Source: Bacillota bacterium
GTDB lineage: Bacteria > Bacillota > Clostridia > Acetivibrionales > JANLFN01
DNA: 64,000 nt
Reading direction: 5' to 3'
Assembly: GCA_023397675.1 (NCBI GenBank)
Contig: JAEWTV010000093.1
Coordinates: 62,001 to 126,000, forward strand
This document shows positions 35,153 to 45,268 of the stretch, piece by piece (positions within the stretch are counted from its first letter, which is position 1; the number at the start of each line of letters is the position of its first letter). Under the pieces are notes generated by a model. It was given only the letters and a program-made list of their open reading frames with translations, was not told where the DNA came from and ran no database searches. The position numbers and the translations under genes are program-made.

Positions 35153-36544
35153 TTGAGTATCCGCGAAAAACTTTTAGACCTGAAAAAAAGGCTTTCCGAC
35201 AGGAAAATGTATAGTATAGTAATAGTGATAATTGCAGCAGTTGCCATTTGGGGAGTTTTCCAGTACAAGCATTCCGGGCAATTGCGTCAGCAGCTTGATA
35301 ACCAGTATAACCGTGCATTTTATGATATGAACGGTTATGTACAGAATGTAAAAAGCCTGCTTTTAAAATCAATGTTAACTTCTACCCCATCCAAAACTGC
35401 ATCAATGCTTCAGGAAGCCTGGAGACAGTCAAACCTGGCACAGACAAACCTTGGCCAGCTGCCTGTAAACCAGCAGCTTCTTGCAAACACATCAAAATTC
35501 CTTACACAGGTTGGAGACCTTGCGTATGCATATAATAACCAGAACATTAATGGAAAATCACTTACCAATGATCAGTACAAAACTCTTGAAAGCCTTTACA
35601 ACTATTCGGTAGGCCTTTCGAACAACCTAAACAATCTTCAGAATCAGCTGTCTACTGGAAGGCTTAAATGGAACAAGCTTGCAAACCAAGGTCCTTCAGC
35701 TTTCAGTAAATCCTCATCCCAATTACCCGCACAGCAGTTTGAAAATGTTGATAAAACCTTTAAGGACATACCAAAGCTGATTTATGACGGCCCTTATTCG
35801 GACCATCTTCTTACAATGGAACCAAGAGGCGTTATGGGAGAAATGCTGAATTCCGAGCAGGCAAAGCAAAACGTTAAAAATGTTCTAGGTGCAGACAGGA
35901 TTGATAAAATTACCGATCTCGCCAAAAATGATACTTCGCCTATAAAAACCTATACTTATACGGTTTCTTTCAAAGGTGCCCCCAAGGATCAGACTGCAAC
36001 AGTGGAAGTAACTCAAAAAGGCGGAAATCTGTTCCTTTTACTTCATAACAGACCTGTAAGTACTGCCAAGCTTGATATTAACCAGGCAAAAGAAAAAGCC
36101 AAAGCTTACCTTGACAGTATTGGTTACAAAAACATGATCGATACCTACTACCTGAAACAGGACAACACTGCCACAATAAACTATGCCTACAAACTCGGCG
36201 ACATTAAAGTTTACTCAGATCTTATAAAGGTAAAGGTTGCCCTTGATACAGGAGAGGTTGTTGGTGTTGAAGCCAAGACCTATTTATCGAACCATACCGA
36301 TAGGAAAACACCTACACCCAAGATATCAGGCAAACAGGCAAGGGCTCTTATAAGCTCAAGAGTTAAGATTGTATCCTCAGATCTCGCAATAATACCTACA
36401 GAATACAAGACCGAAATTTTTACCTATGAGATCAAGGGCCGGTTGAATAACCAGGATTTCCTCATTTATATAAACGCAGCTAACGGAAGTGAGGAAAATG
36501 TATTGATGCTTCAGAACACACCGAACGGGGTTTTGACAATGTAA
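35153..36544 (+). CDS. ypeB: Germination protein YpeB
   Basis: 463 residues from TTG 35153 with GGAGGTGG upstream. One N-terminal membrane helix (about 20-37), a helical region (about 40-190), and C-terminal PepSY-type repeats (KAKAYLDSIGYKN, KVALDTGEVVGVEAKTYL, LIYINAANGSEENVL-type). YpeB is needed to stabilise SleB in the spore, and the two are made from one operon as here. Two terminator-like hairpins follow. Confidence 0.92.
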   Translation: MSIREKLLDLKKRLSDRKMYSIVIVIIAAVAIWGVFQYKHSGQLRQQLDNQYNRAFYDMNGYVQNVKSLLLKSMLTSTPSKTASMLQEAWRQSNLAQTNLGQLPVNQQLLANTSKFLTQVGDLAYAYNNQNINGKSLTNDQYKTLESLYNYSVGLSNNLNNLQNQLSTGRLKWNKLANQGPSAFSKSSSQLPAQQFENVDKTFKDIPKLIYDGPYSDHLLTMEPRGVMGEMLNSEQAKQNVKNVLGADRIDKITDLAKNDTSPIKTYTYTVSFKGAPKDQTATVEVTQKGGNLFLLLHNRPVSTAKLDINQAKEKAKAYLDSIGYKNMIDTYYLKQDNTATINYAYKLGDIKVYSDLIKVKVALDTGEVVGVEAKTYLSNHTDRKTPTPKISGKQARALISSRVKIVSSDLAIIPTEYKTEIFTYEIKGRLNNQDFLIYINAANGSEENVLMLQNTPNGVLTM

Positions 36545-36586
36545 ATAAAGGGCGGGTAACCGCCCACTCCTTAATTATTACAAAAC

Positions 36587-36612
36587 AAAAAAGGCGCCTA
36601 AGCGCCTTTTTT
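36587..36612. terminator. Bidirectional terminator
   Basis: Perfect arms aaaaaaggcgc (36587-36597) / gcgcctttttt (36602-36612). It ends ypeB on the plus strand and the stress gene on the minus strand. A smaller gggcgg/ccgccc hairpin lies just upstream at about 36550-36565. Confidence 0.9.
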
Positions 36613-36622
36613 AATATCCCGA

Positions 36623-37117
36623 TCAATAAGTATCTACTGTCTCTGCACCATCATGCCTTAAAATTGATGCAATATCATTAATCTTGTCATCATCGGTCTT
36701 CATGCTGAATAGGATTTTTCCGGCTTTTATATCTGTTTCATACTGCTTGCTTCTGTTTTCAGGAATTCCAAGGTCTACAAGACCTCCCACTATACCACCA
36801 GTTACTGCTCCTGAAAGCAATCCGGTTATAGGTCCGGCAGCAGCTATAATACCAAGGCCGGGAATTACCATACTTCCGGCACCAATTAAAAGCCCTGCAA
36901 GCCCGCCCAAAATCCCGCCGGTTACAACGCCATCAGAAATGTTATCATTTTTAGCAGTCGCTGTTGTTCCCATAGTTGCTGTATCCCTGCCTTGATCGTC
37001 TCCCTGTCTTGCGATTATGGATATGTCTGCGGTTCTAAGTCCTCTGTCCTTAATATCTCTGGCAGCCTTTTCAGCATGCCTGTGATCACTAAATAAAGCT
37101 ACTACGGTTCTTGACAT
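36623..37117 (-). CDS. General stress protein, YflT/DUF1269-like
   Basis: 164 residues. N-terminal YflT-like alpha/beta domain (TVVALFSDHRHAEKAARDIKDRG), a glycine-rich hydrophobic middle (about 62-115, GGILGGLAGLLIGAGSMVIPG ... GAVTGGIVGGLVDLG), then a C-terminal alpha/beta part (ILFSMKTDDDKINDIASILRHDGAETVD). Proteins of this type are induced by heat or general stress; molecular role unknown. GGAGG precedes the start. Confidence 0.78.
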   Translation of the reverse strand: MSRTVVALFSDHRHAEKAARDIKDRGLRTADISIIARQGDDQGRDTATMGTTATAKNDNISDGVVTGGILGGLAGLLIGAGSMVIPGLGIIAAAGPITGLLSGAVTGGIVGGLVDLGIPENRSKQYETDIKAGKILFSMKTDDDKINDIASILRHDGAETVDTY

Positions 37118-37354
37118 ATAAAAATCCTCCTTTTATATAAACTTCTAATATAGCTTTAGTATCTAAAGTCCGATTTATACATTTTAGGCTGTTTCAAATG
37201 ATAATTTTAAATTATGTAACTATAAACTCTTTTTAAAAATCATTTTTTTCATTTAGAGATACCTTAAACAAATTAAATATGATAGAATTGAATAAGTCTA
37301 TAGGGTATTTCATATATACTCATAGATGTATTTTTTATATCAGGGGAATATAGA

Positions 37355-37861
37355 ATGCAGTCACAAAGCCTTTTTTTAATGTTATTTATATTGATTGTAG
37401 CTCCTATTTTAATAATATCCTCCAACCATAATCTATTCTTTGGTGTGGTGGCTTTTATCATGTTTATAGCAGCACTCCGTAGTATTTTCAAGGCCCTTTC
37501 AGGCTCAAAAGAAGACCTTAGCCAGGAAGAAGAATCCGAGAAGGAGGAATTGGAAGAGATGATAGGCCTTGACGCGCAAAAATTTGGTATTGGTGCAAAG
37601 GTTGTAAGAAATCTGGTTGTAATACTTTTTTATATATACTCTCTTTTTTACATGCAGCATGTGTGGTTGAAAGCAATAACTCTTCTTTTAATAGGCAGCA
37701 CATGCATAAACATAAAAAGAGATTTGACGGAACCTGCTCAAGCAGGCACCGCAAACAATCAATCCCGCCTTTATAGTGTTTATACCCTTGCAGCAAGCAT
37801 ATTTACACTGATTGTGCTTGCTTTGGTAACCTACAATAAGATGGTCATGCCTCTTTTCTAA
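37355..37861 (+). CDS. Hypothetical membrane protein
   Basis: 168 residues with about four to five membrane helices: residues 5-22, 28-46, 88-105, 108-125 and 142-162. A very acidic loop (SKEDLSQEEESEKEELEEM) separates the second and third helices. No family recognised. AGGGG is in front of the ATG. It precedes the glutamate synthase leader region but has its own likely promoter. Confidence 0.65.
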   Translation: MQSQSLFLMLFILIVAPILIISSNHNLFFGVVAFIMFIAALRSIFKALSGSKEDLSQEEESEKEELEEMIGLDAQKFGIGAKVVRNLVVILFYIYSLFYMQHVWLKAITLLLIGSTCINIKRDLTEPAQAGTANNQSRLYSVYTLAASIFTLIVLALVTYNKMVMPLF

Positions 37862-37935
37862 TTCCAAAATATATATGACTTTTGCAAGTACGAAATCTCA
37901 AAATTGCAAATTTTCGTTTTTTTTCAATAAAACTA

Positions 37936-37964
37936 TTGAACACAATATATATACATGTTATAAT
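37936..37964 (+). promoter_or_regulatory. gltB promoter
   Basis: TTGAAC (37936-37941), 17-nt spacer, TATAAT (37959-37964). The predicted transcript starts near 37971, leaving about 290 nt of leader before gltB. Confidence 0.7.
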
Positions 37965-37970
37965 GAGCTA

Positions 37971-38258
37971 GACTATTAATTAACAGCTACAGACTATAAA
38001 TGCCAGCTGTTCAGGCTGAATAACAGAATACAGTGTAATTACGTTTTGAGAACGTACTCAATGGGGAGTAAATATTCTTTATTGTGTGCGTTTTTTTATT
38101 TTTCAAAAACACTTGTACGCTGTTATTGTAAACAATGAATAAGTAGCAAAATATGCAAGTTTTATAAATTGGTCATTCATTTTTGAAAGTTTTAAATTCA
38201 TTATTATACAAACACAGCTTTAAGTGATCAAAAATTCATAGTTGGAAGAAGGAAATTT
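37971..38258 (+). promoter_or_regulatory. gltB 5' leader with attenuator-like hairpins
   Basis: Two mutually exclusive hairpins: tacgtt/aacgta (38040-38045 with 38051-38056), and aacgtac (38051-38057) with gtgcgtt (38086-38092) followed by seven T, which looks like a terminator. Between the arms, tactc-aatggg-gagta (38055-38070) is a stem with a six-base loop having A at 1 and G at 4, as in ANTAR-protein target hairpins. The rest (38100-38258) is AT-rich with no further structure noted. No T-box or glutamine-riboswitch core is visible. Confidence 0.45.
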
Positions 38259-41200
38259 ATGAAAAAAAATGGCATGCCCTCAGCACAGGGCCTTTATAAC
38301 CCTCAGTATGAACATGATGCATGCGGTATAGGATTTGTAGCGAATATCAATGGCAATAAGTCCAATGAGATTCTTCGTCAGGCTTTAACTGTCCTAAGAA
38401 ACCTTAACCATAGAGGTGGCTGCGGAAGTGAGCCTAATACAGGAGATGGAGCTGGAATACTTTTTCAGCTGCCCCACTCTTTCCTCAAGAAAACATGCGC
38501 AAATGACGGGATTAAGCTTCCCGATCAGGGCAAATATGGAGTAGGAATGGTATTTTTGCCCCCGGATGCGGCGCAGCGCAAGTTCTGTGAACAGCGTTTG
38601 GAGGAAATTATAAAAAGCGAAGGACAAAGGCTTCTTGGTTGGAGAACTGTTCCGACTGACGATTCAAGTCTCGGCAGCATTGCAAAAGCATGCATGCCTT
38701 ATGTTCGTCAGGTCTTTATCGAACGTTCGAATGATATCAAGACAGACCTCGATTTTGAAAGAAGACTCTATATTATACGTAAAAGAGCAGAAAAGGCTAT
38801 CAGATATTCAGGGGTTGAAAGCGGAGAATTCTTCTACCTCGCCAGCCTCTCATGCAGAACAATAGTTTATAAGGGAATGCTTACAGCCGACCAGGTTGAC
38901 CTGTTCTACAAGGATCTCGAAGACCCGGCAGTTGAAACAGCACTTGCAATGGTGCATTCACGTTACAGCACCAATACCTTCCCTAGCTGGGAAAGAGCAC
39001 ATCCAAACCGTTATATCATGCATAACGGAGAAATTAACACTCTGCGCGGAAATATAAACTGGATGCACGCTCGCCAGTCAATGCTTAAATCAGAGGTTTT
39101 CGGAGAAGACCTGTACAAGGTGTTCCCTGTTATCAGCCCTGACGGAAGCGACTCCGCCATGTTTGACAATTGTATCGAATTCATGATGCTTGCCGGACGT
39201 TCACTTCCTCATGTAATGATGATGACAATACCTGAGCCATGGCAGAATCACGAAAGCATGGATGACGACAAAAAGGCGTTTTATGAATATCACAGCTGTC
39301 TAATGGAACCATGGGATGGTCCTGCTGCTATTGGTTTCACTGATGGTATCAGTATCGGCGCCGTTCTTGACAGAAACGGTCTTCGTCCTTCACGTTACTA
39401 TGTAACAAAGGATGGAATGGTTGTTCTTGCTTCAGAAGTAGGCGTACTTGATATTGAACCAGAACGCATTCTATATAAGGAAAGATTAAAGCCAGGCAGG
39501 ATGCTTCTCATTGATACACAGGAAGGCAGAATAATCAATGACTCTGAATTGAAACACAAGATTGCTGCTGAGCATCCCTACCGTGAGTGGTTAAATAAAC
39601 ATATAACCAAGCTGGAAAGGCTTCCTGATACAATATACAAGCCAGAAGAAACGAATTCAACGCTTACACAGAGGCAGAAGGCTTTCGGCTATACCTATGA
39701 AGATCTGAGAGCTGTATTGGTTCCTATGGCTAAAGATGGTGTAGAACCTATAGGTGCAATGGGTAACGACGTACCTCTGGCTGTACTGTCAGACAAGCCA
39801 CAGCTGCTTTATGACTACTTCAAACAACTGTTTGCACAGGTAACAAATCCTCCTATTGATGCGTTGAGAGAAACCATAGTTACTTCCTCTGAAGTTCTTA
39901 TCGGTTCTGAAGGCAACTTGCTCAATCCCGAGCCTAAAAGCTGCCGTCAGATAAAGCTTTCAACACCTATACTCGGAAATGCTGAGCTAGCTAAGCTTAA
40001 AAATGTAGATATAAAAGGGTTTAAGTCTATTACCCTTCCTATTGTTTATAAGGTTTCTGAAGGCGGCGGCGGACTGGAGAAAGCTTTGAGCAATCTTTAC
40101 CTGGCTGCAAACGAAGCTATAAGAGATGGCGTAAATATAATAATTCTTTCAGACCGCGGAATTGACACAGAACATGCAGGAATACCGGCATTGCTTGCTG
40201 TATCGGGTCTGCACCATCATCTGATACGTGAAGGAACCCGTACCAAAATGAGTCTTATCCTTGAATCGGGAGAACCCCGCGAAGTACATCATTTTGCATG
40301 TCTTCTCGGGTTTGGTGCTTCGGCAGTAAATCCTTACATGGCCTTCGAATCAATACAGGACATGATAGATTCAGGCATGATTGTAAAGGTGGACTATAAA
40401 ACAGCTGTTAAGAAGTACTTAAAGGCTGCTACAAAAGGTGTTGTAAAGGTACTTTCAAAGATGGGTATCTCAACAATCCAGAGCTACCAGGGTTCACAGA
40501 TATTTGAAGCACTTGGACTCAATCAGGTTCTCATTGACAGATACTTTACATGGACACCTTCAAGAATAGGTGGTATTGGAATAGATGTAATAGCTGAAGA
40601 AACAGGCATGCGTCATGCAGCAGCATTTAAGGGACGTGCTCCTTCAGAGGAAGAGCTGCCAAGCGGCGGTCACTACCAATGGCGTAAGGATGGAGAATAC
40701 CATCTTTATAATCCTGAAACAATACACAAGCTTCAGCATTCGTGCCGTACAGCTGATTACAAGCTGTTCAAGGAATACTCCGGCTTGATAAATAACCAAA
40801 CTCAAAGATTATGTACTTTGAGAGGCTTGATGGAATTCAAGAATTCACGTCAGCCAATACCTATAGATGAGGTTGAATCCGTTGAAGATATCTGCAAACG
40901 TTTCAAGACAGGTGCGATGTCCTTCGGATCAATCAGTCAGGAAGCTCACGAAGCATTGGCTATCGCAATGAACAGGATTGGTGGAAAGAGCAATACCGGT
41001 GAAGGCGGCGAAGACCCTGAAAGGTTCAAGCCACTGCCAAACGGTGATTCTAAGTGCAGTGCAATAAAGCAGGTTGCATCCGGAAGATTTGGTGTAACCA
41101 GTGAATACTTGATAAATGCAAAGGAAATTCAGATAAAGATGGCTCAGGGAGCTAAACCAGGTGAGGGCGGACAGCTTCCGGGACGTAAGGTTTATCCATG

Positions 41201-42857
41201 GGTTGCAAGGGTTAGGCATTCAACACCGGGCGTAGGTCTTATATCACCGCCACCTCATCATGATATTTACTCAATTGAGGACCTTGCAGAATTGATACAT
41301 GACCTTAAGAATGCAAATAAAAATGCACGTATAAGTGTTAAGCTTGTTTCTGAGGTTGGTGTCGGAACAATTGCAGCTGGTGTTGCAAAAGGACGTGCAG
41401 ACGTTGTTCTCATAAGCGGTTATGACGGAGGTACCGGTTCATCACCAAGAACAAGTATCAGACATGCCGGGCTTCCTTGGGAATTAGGGCTTGCTGAAAC
41501 TCATCAGACTCTGCTTTTGAATGATTTGAGAAGCAGAATGGTTGTTGAAGCCGACGGAAAACTTATGACCGGCAGAGATGTTGCAATTGCCGCTCTTCTC
41601 GGTGCAGAAGAATTCGGATTTGCAACCGGTCCGCTGGTTGTACTCGGATGTGTAATGATGAGGGTTTGCAGCCTTGACACTTGTCCTGTTGGTGTTGCAA
41701 CTCAGAATCCTGAGCTCAGGAAGAAGTTTGCAGGAGATCCTCAGTACATTGTTAATTACATGCACTTTGTTGCACAGGAAATGCGTGAGATTATGGCTAA
41801 TCTTGGCTTTAGGACTGTAAATGAAATGGTAGGACATTCAGAAGTTCTTGAAATGTCAAAAGCAGTTGACCATTGGAAGGCAAAAGGGCTTGATTACTCA
41901 GGCATCCTTTATCAGCCTAATGTTCCTGAAACAGTTGGACGTTACAATCAGATGGCTCAGGATCACGGCCTTGAGAATTCTCTTGATGAAAAGGTGCTTC
42001 TCAAGCTTTGCGAACCTGCCCTTGTTGATGCAAAAAAGGTTGAAGCAACTGTACCGATAAAGAATATAAACCGTGTTGTAGGAACAATACTTGGTAGTGA
42101 AGTAACAAAACAATATGGGGCCAAAGGACTTCCTGAAGATACTATAAACCTTACCTTCAAGGGTTCTGCGGGACAAAGCTTCGGAGCATTTGTACCTAAG
42201 GGTATAACACTCAAGCTTGAGGGTGATTCGAATGACTACATCGGTAAAGGTCTGTCTGGTGGAAAGATAGTTGTTTATCCTCAAAAGGAATCAGACTTTG
42301 TACCCGAAGAAAACATTATCGTAGGTAACGTTGCATTTTACGGAGCAACTTCCGGTGAAGCATACATCAACGGTGTAGCCGGCGAACGTTTCTGTGTACG
42401 AAACAGTGGTATCAACGCAGTTGTTGAAGCTGTTGGTGACCATGGCTGTGAATACATGACAGGTGGCCGGGTTGTCATACTTTGTTCTACAGGAAGAAAC
42501 TTTGCAGCTGGTATGTCAGGCGGTATAGCATACATCCTTAATAATGAAGGCAAGTTTGAAGCAAGATGCAACAAGGATATGGTTGAACTTGAAGCACTTA
42601 CCGATAAGGAAGAAATAGAAGAAGTAAGAAAAATGATAGAAAAACATCTTGCATATACAGGAAGCAACAGCGCGAAGAAAGCACTTGATAACTGGAATAA
42701 TACAGTTTCTAAATTTGTTAAAGTTATTCCGAGGGATTACAAGCGTATGCTTCAGGCGATTCAACGTGTTCATGAAGAAGGTCTGACAGGGGACGAAGCA
42801 CTTATGGCTGCATTCCAGATAAACAGCCAGGATCTTGCCCGTGTCAGCGGAAATTGA
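38259..42857 (+). CDS. gltB: Glutamate synthase, large subunit
   Basis: 1532 residues, full family length. A 21-residue propeptide precedes the catalytic Cys22 (NPQYEHDACGIGF) of the N-terminal glutamine amidotransferase domain (to about 420). The central domain (about 460-760) follows, then the FMN-binding synthase domain (about 840-1190, KPGEGGQLPGRKVYPWVA, LISGYDGGTGSSPRTSI) with the 3Fe-4S cysteines in CVMMRVCSLDTCPVGVA. The C-terminal beta-helix covers about 1260-1500. It makes two glutamates from glutamine and 2-oxoglutarate with GltD. GAAGGA precedes the ATG. Confidence 0.96.
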   Translation: MKKNGMPSAQGLYNPQYEHDACGIGFVANINGNKSNEILRQALTVLRNLNHRGGCGSEPNTGDGAGILFQLPHSFLKKTCANDGIKLPDQGKYGVGMVFLPPDAAQRKFCEQRLEEIIKSEGQRLLGWRTVPTDDSSLGSIAKACMPYVRQVFIERSNDIKTDLDFERRLYIIRKRAEKAIRYSGVESGEFFYLASLSCRTIVYKGMLTADQVDLFYKDLEDPAVETALAMVHSRYSTNTFPSWERAHPNRYIMHNGEINTLRGNINWMHARQSMLKSEVFGEDLYKVFPVISPDGSDSAMFDNCIEFMMLAGRSLPHVMMMTIPEPWQNHESMDDDKKAFYEYHSCLMEPWDGPAAIGFTDGISIGAVLDRNGLRPSRYYVTKDGMVVLASEVGVLDIEPERILYKERLKPGRMLLIDTQEGRIINDSELKHKIAAEHPYREWLNKHITKLERLPDTIYKPEETNSTLTQRQKAFGYTYEDLRAVLVPMAKDGVEPIGAMGNDVPLAVLSDKPQLLYDYFKQLFAQVTNPPIDALRETIVTSSEVLIGSEGNLLNPEPKSCRQIKLSTPILGNAELAKLKNVDIKGFKSITLPIVYKVSEGGGGLEKALSNLYLAANEAIRDGVNIIILSDRGIDTEHAGIPALLAVSGLHHHLIREGTRTKMSLILESGEPREVHHFACLLGFGASAVNPYMAFESIQDMIDSGMIVKVDYKTAVKKYLKAATKGVVKVLSKMGISTIQSYQGSQIFEALGLNQVLIDRYFTWTPSRIGGIGIDVIAEETGMRHAAAFKGRAPSEEELPSGGHYQWRKDGEYHLYNPETIHKLQHSCRTADYKLFKEYSGLINNQTQRLCTLRGLMEFKNSRQPIPIDEVESVEDICKRFKTGAMSFGSISQEAHEALAIAMNRIGGKSNTGEGGEDPERFKPLPNGDSKCSAIKQVASGRFGVTSEYLINAKEIQIKMAQGAKPGEGGQLPGRKVYPWVARVRHSTPGVGLISPPPHHDIYSIEDLAELIHDLKNANKNARISVKLVSEVGVGTIAAGVAKGRADVVLISGYDGGTGSSPRTSIRHAGLPWELGLAETHQTLLLNDLRSRMVVEADGKLMTGRDVAIAALLGAEEFGFATGPLVVLGCVMMRVCSLDTCPVGVATQNPELRKKFAGDPQYIVNYMHFVAQEMREIMANLGFRTVNEMVGHSEVLEMSKAVDHWKAKGLDYSGILYQPNVPETVGRYNQMAQDHGLENSLDEKVLLKLCEPALVDAKKVEATVPIKNINRVVGTILGSEVTKQYGAKGLPEDTINLTFKGSAGQSFGAFVPKGITLKLEGDSNDYIGKGLSGGKIVVYPQKESDFVPEENIIVGNVAFYGATSGEAYINGVAGERFCVRNSGINAVVEAVGDHGCEYMTGGRVVILCSTGRNFAAGMSGGIAYILNNEGKFEARCNKDMVELEALTDKEEIEEVRKMIEKHLAYTGSNSAKKALDNWNNTVSKFVKVIPRDYKRMLQAIQRVHEEGLTGDEALMAAFQINSQDLARVSGN

Positions 42858-42871
42858 TTGGGGGAAGAACA

Positions 42872-44356
42872 ATGGCTAAACCAACAGGATTTATGGAATA
42901 TAAACGCGAGCTTCCTAATGACCGTGCTCCGCTTGAACGTATCAAGGACTGGAATGAGTTCCACGAGCATTTGGATGAAGAAAAGAAACGTATTCAGGGA
43001 GCGCGCTGTATGGACTGCGGAATACCATTCTGCCACTCCGGTGTGCTTTATGGTCCTGCAGCATCAGGTTGCCCAATAAACAATCTTATTCCTGAATGGA
43101 ATGAGCTTGTATATAAGGGTTTATGGAAGGATGCAGTAAAAAGGCTTTTAAAAACAAATAATTTTCCTGAGTTCACAGGCCGTGTATGCCCTGCACCATG
43201 TGAAGGCGCATGTACCCTTGGAATTAATGAACCTCAGGTGACAATAAAGCAAAACGAATGCAACATCATTGACCGTGCATATGAGGAGGGCTGGATTGTA
43301 CCTCAACCTCCAAAGGAACGTACCGGTAAAAAGGTTGCTGTAATAGGCTCGGGACCTGCAGGTCTTGCATGCGCTGACCAGCTTAACAAAGCAGGACATA
43401 CAGTAACTGTTTACGAGCGTGCAGACAGGGTCGGAGGACTTTTGATGTATGGTATTCCTAACATGAAACTGGACAAAAAGGTTGTACTGCGTAAGATTGA
43501 CCTTATGGAAAAGGAAGGCGTAACCTTTAAGACAGGCGTTCATGTAGGAAAAGATATTTCAGCTGACAAACTAAACAAGAAATATGATGCTGTTGTTTAC
43601 TGCGGCGGCGCAACAAAACCAAGAGACCTTGCTGTTGAAGGCAGAAACCTTAACGGAGTTCACTTTGCACTTGAATTCCTTGGTCCCAACACCAAGAGCC
43701 TGCTTGATTCCAATCATTCAGACGGAAACTATATTTGCGCAAAAGGCAAGGATGTTATTGTAATAGGCGGCGGTGACACTGGAACAGACTGCGTTGGCAC
43801 TTCAATACGACACGGCTGTAAAAGCGTCATACAATTTGAAATAATGCCAATGCCCGAACTTGATCGTACTCCTGATAATCCATGGCCTCAGTGGCCTAGA
43901 GTTTACAAACTTGATTATGGTCAGGAGGAAGCCAAGGCTTTATATGGCAAAGACCCCAGAGAATACTGCATAATGACCAAGAAGATTGTAGGTGACGACA
44001 ATGGCAATGTAAAAGAGATTCATACCGTAAATATAGAATGGAAAAAGGATGAGGCAGGAAGGTTTGGTCCTGTTGAAATAGCAGGAACTGAAAAAGTATG
44101 GCCTGCACAGCTCGTTTTAATAGCAATGGGCTTCCTTGGACCTGAAGAAGCAGTTATAAAGCAGCTTGGTCTGGAACAGGATCCCAGAACCAATGTAAAG
44201 GCTGAATACGGCAAATTTGCAACAAATAAGAGAGGCGTATTTGCTGCCGGTGACATAAGACGCGGACAAAGCCTTGTAGTATGGGCAATTAATGAAGGCC
44301 GGGGAGCTGCCAGAGAGTGTGACAGATTCCTTATGGATTACACAAATTTGCCTTAA
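42872..44356 (+). CDS. gltD: Glutamate synthase, small subunit
   Basis: 494 residues from ATG 42872 (MAKPTGFMEYKRELP), with GGGGGAAG upstream and 14 nt after gltB. The N-terminal part has the two 4Fe-4S clusters (CMDCGIPFCH...GCPINN and CPAPCEGACTLG). The FAD fold is VAVIGSGPAGLACADQL and the NADPH site VIVIGGGDTGTDCVG, and the C-terminal GVFAAGDIRRGQSLVVWAI closes over FAD. It brings NADPH electrons to GltB. Confidence 0.96.
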   Translation: MAKPTGFMEYKRELPNDRAPLERIKDWNEFHEHLDEEKKRIQGARCMDCGIPFCHSGVLYGPAASGCPINNLIPEWNELVYKGLWKDAVKRLLKTNNFPEFTGRVCPAPCEGACTLGINEPQVTIKQNECNIIDRAYEEGWIVPQPPKERTGKKVAVIGSGPAGLACADQLNKAGHTVTVYERADRVGGLLMYGIPNMKLDKKVVLRKIDLMEKEGVTFKTGVHVGKDISADKLNKKYDAVVYCGGATKPRDLAVEGRNLNGVHFALEFLGPNTKSLLDSNHSDGNYICAKGKDVIVIGGGDTGTDCVGTSIRHGCKSVIQFEIMPMPELDRTPDNPWPQWPRVYKLDYGQEEAKALYGKDPREYCIMTKKIVGDDNGNVKEIHTVNIEWKKDEAGRFGPVEIAGTEKVWPAQLVLIAMGFLGPEEAVIKQLGLEQDPRTNVKAEYGKFATNKRGVFAAGDIRRGQSLVVWAINEGRGAARECDRFLMDYTNLP

Positions 44357-44372
44357 AAATCTAAGTATATAG

Positions 44373-44402
44373 GAGAACGGTTATGCCGTTCTCTTATTTT
44401 TT
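44373..44402 (+). terminator. Terminator of gltBD
   Basis: Arms gagaacgg (44373-44380) / ccgttctc (44386-44393) then ttatttttt. Confidence 0.88.
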
Positions 44403-44548
44403 ATATCTTTTCTCTTTATTTAAGGCTGTTTATGTCTTATTTGTACCTTATAGGCTAATTATTTTTAATAATTTGCACTTATTCAAGTTATTTCACCTTA
44501 TACATCCTAATACTGCAGAATATCCCTTATATGGCTGTATAAAAACAC

Positions 44549-44577
44549 TTGTACAATGGGGCAATTTTCATTATAAT
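44549..44577 (+). promoter_or_regulatory. pssA promoter
   Basis: TTGTAC (44549-44554), 17-nt spacer, TATAAT (44572-44577), about 70 nt before the pssA start. The rest of 44403-44548 is AT-rich with no gene seen. Confidence 0.65.
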
Positions 44578-44647
44578 CATATTATATATGTAGAAAGATA
44601 ATACACTTATTGAAATATTATAAGTTATAAATTTTAGGGGTGGTAAA

Positions 44648-45202
44648 TTGAAGAGTATAAAAGCAACTCTCCCCAATATTATTACATTATTTAATTTGTC
44701 ATTGGGAGTAACTGCAATATTGTTTGCAATGAACGATGATTCCAAGGTAAACTATATGATTCCTGCTTCTTTGTTAATCATGGTAGCTGCCTTGACAGAT
44801 AGATTTGATGGAAAAGTTGCACGTATGTTTGACGCATCAAGTGAATTAGGTAAACAGCTGGATTCTCTTTCCGATCTTATATCTTTTGGTGTTGCTCCGG
44901 TAATAATTGCATATAAGCTTAGCTTATCGGTGCATTTTGGTGTTTTTGGATACTTTATTGCGCTAATATTCCCTATTGCAGGTGCATTCAGGCTTGCCCG
45001 CTTCAATATAACCGAATTCAATAAGGTTTACAGCGGATTACCCATTACGCTTGCAGGTGCTTTCCTTACCATAGATAACCTATATAACTCGTTTGTTTTA
45101 CTAAAAGGCAAAATGCTTGTGGTTCATTCAGTAATTACTACAGTTTTAATAGTGCTTTTATCATTCCTTATGGTTAGTAAAATAAAGCTGAAAAAAATCT
45201 AA
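44648..45202 (+). CDS. pssA: CDP-diacylglycerol-serine O-phosphatidyltransferase
   Basis: 184 residues with six predicted membrane helices. The CDP-alcohol phosphatidyltransferase motif D-G-x2-A-R-x8-G-x3-D-x3-D is complete (DGKVARMFDASSELGKQLDS, then LSD) at about residues 56-80. It makes phosphatidylserine from CDP-diacylglycerol and serine. The start is TTG after GGGTGG. Terminator at 45220-45249. Confidence 0.9.
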   Translation: MKSIKATLPNIITLFNLSLGVTAILFAMNDDSKVNYMIPASLLIMVAALTDRFDGKVARMFDASSELGKQLDSLSDLISFGVAPVIIAYKLSLSVHFGVFGYFIALIFPIAGAFRLARFNITEFNKVYSGLPITLAGAFLTIDNLYNSFVLLKGKMLVVHSVITTVLIVLLSFLMVSKIKLKKI

Positions 45203-45219
45203 TGAATTTTTGGACAGAT

Positions 45220-45249
45220 ACCGGTATTTATTAATACCGGTTTGTTTTT
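45220..45249 (+). terminator. Terminator after pssA
   Basis: Arms accggtatt (45220-45228) / aataccggt (45233-45241) and a T-rich tail. Confidence 0.85.
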
Positions 45250-45268
45250 TCACAGGGAGGTAATTAGT

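Noticed and set aside
37971..38258. T-box or glutamine riboswitch upstream of gltB
   Set aside because: Neither the T-box bulge sequence nor the conserved glutamine-riboswitch core is visible; only alternative hairpins are.
40929..42872. Long antisense frames within gltB
   Set aside because: They are shadows of the conserved coding sequence and have no start signals or recognisable protein features.
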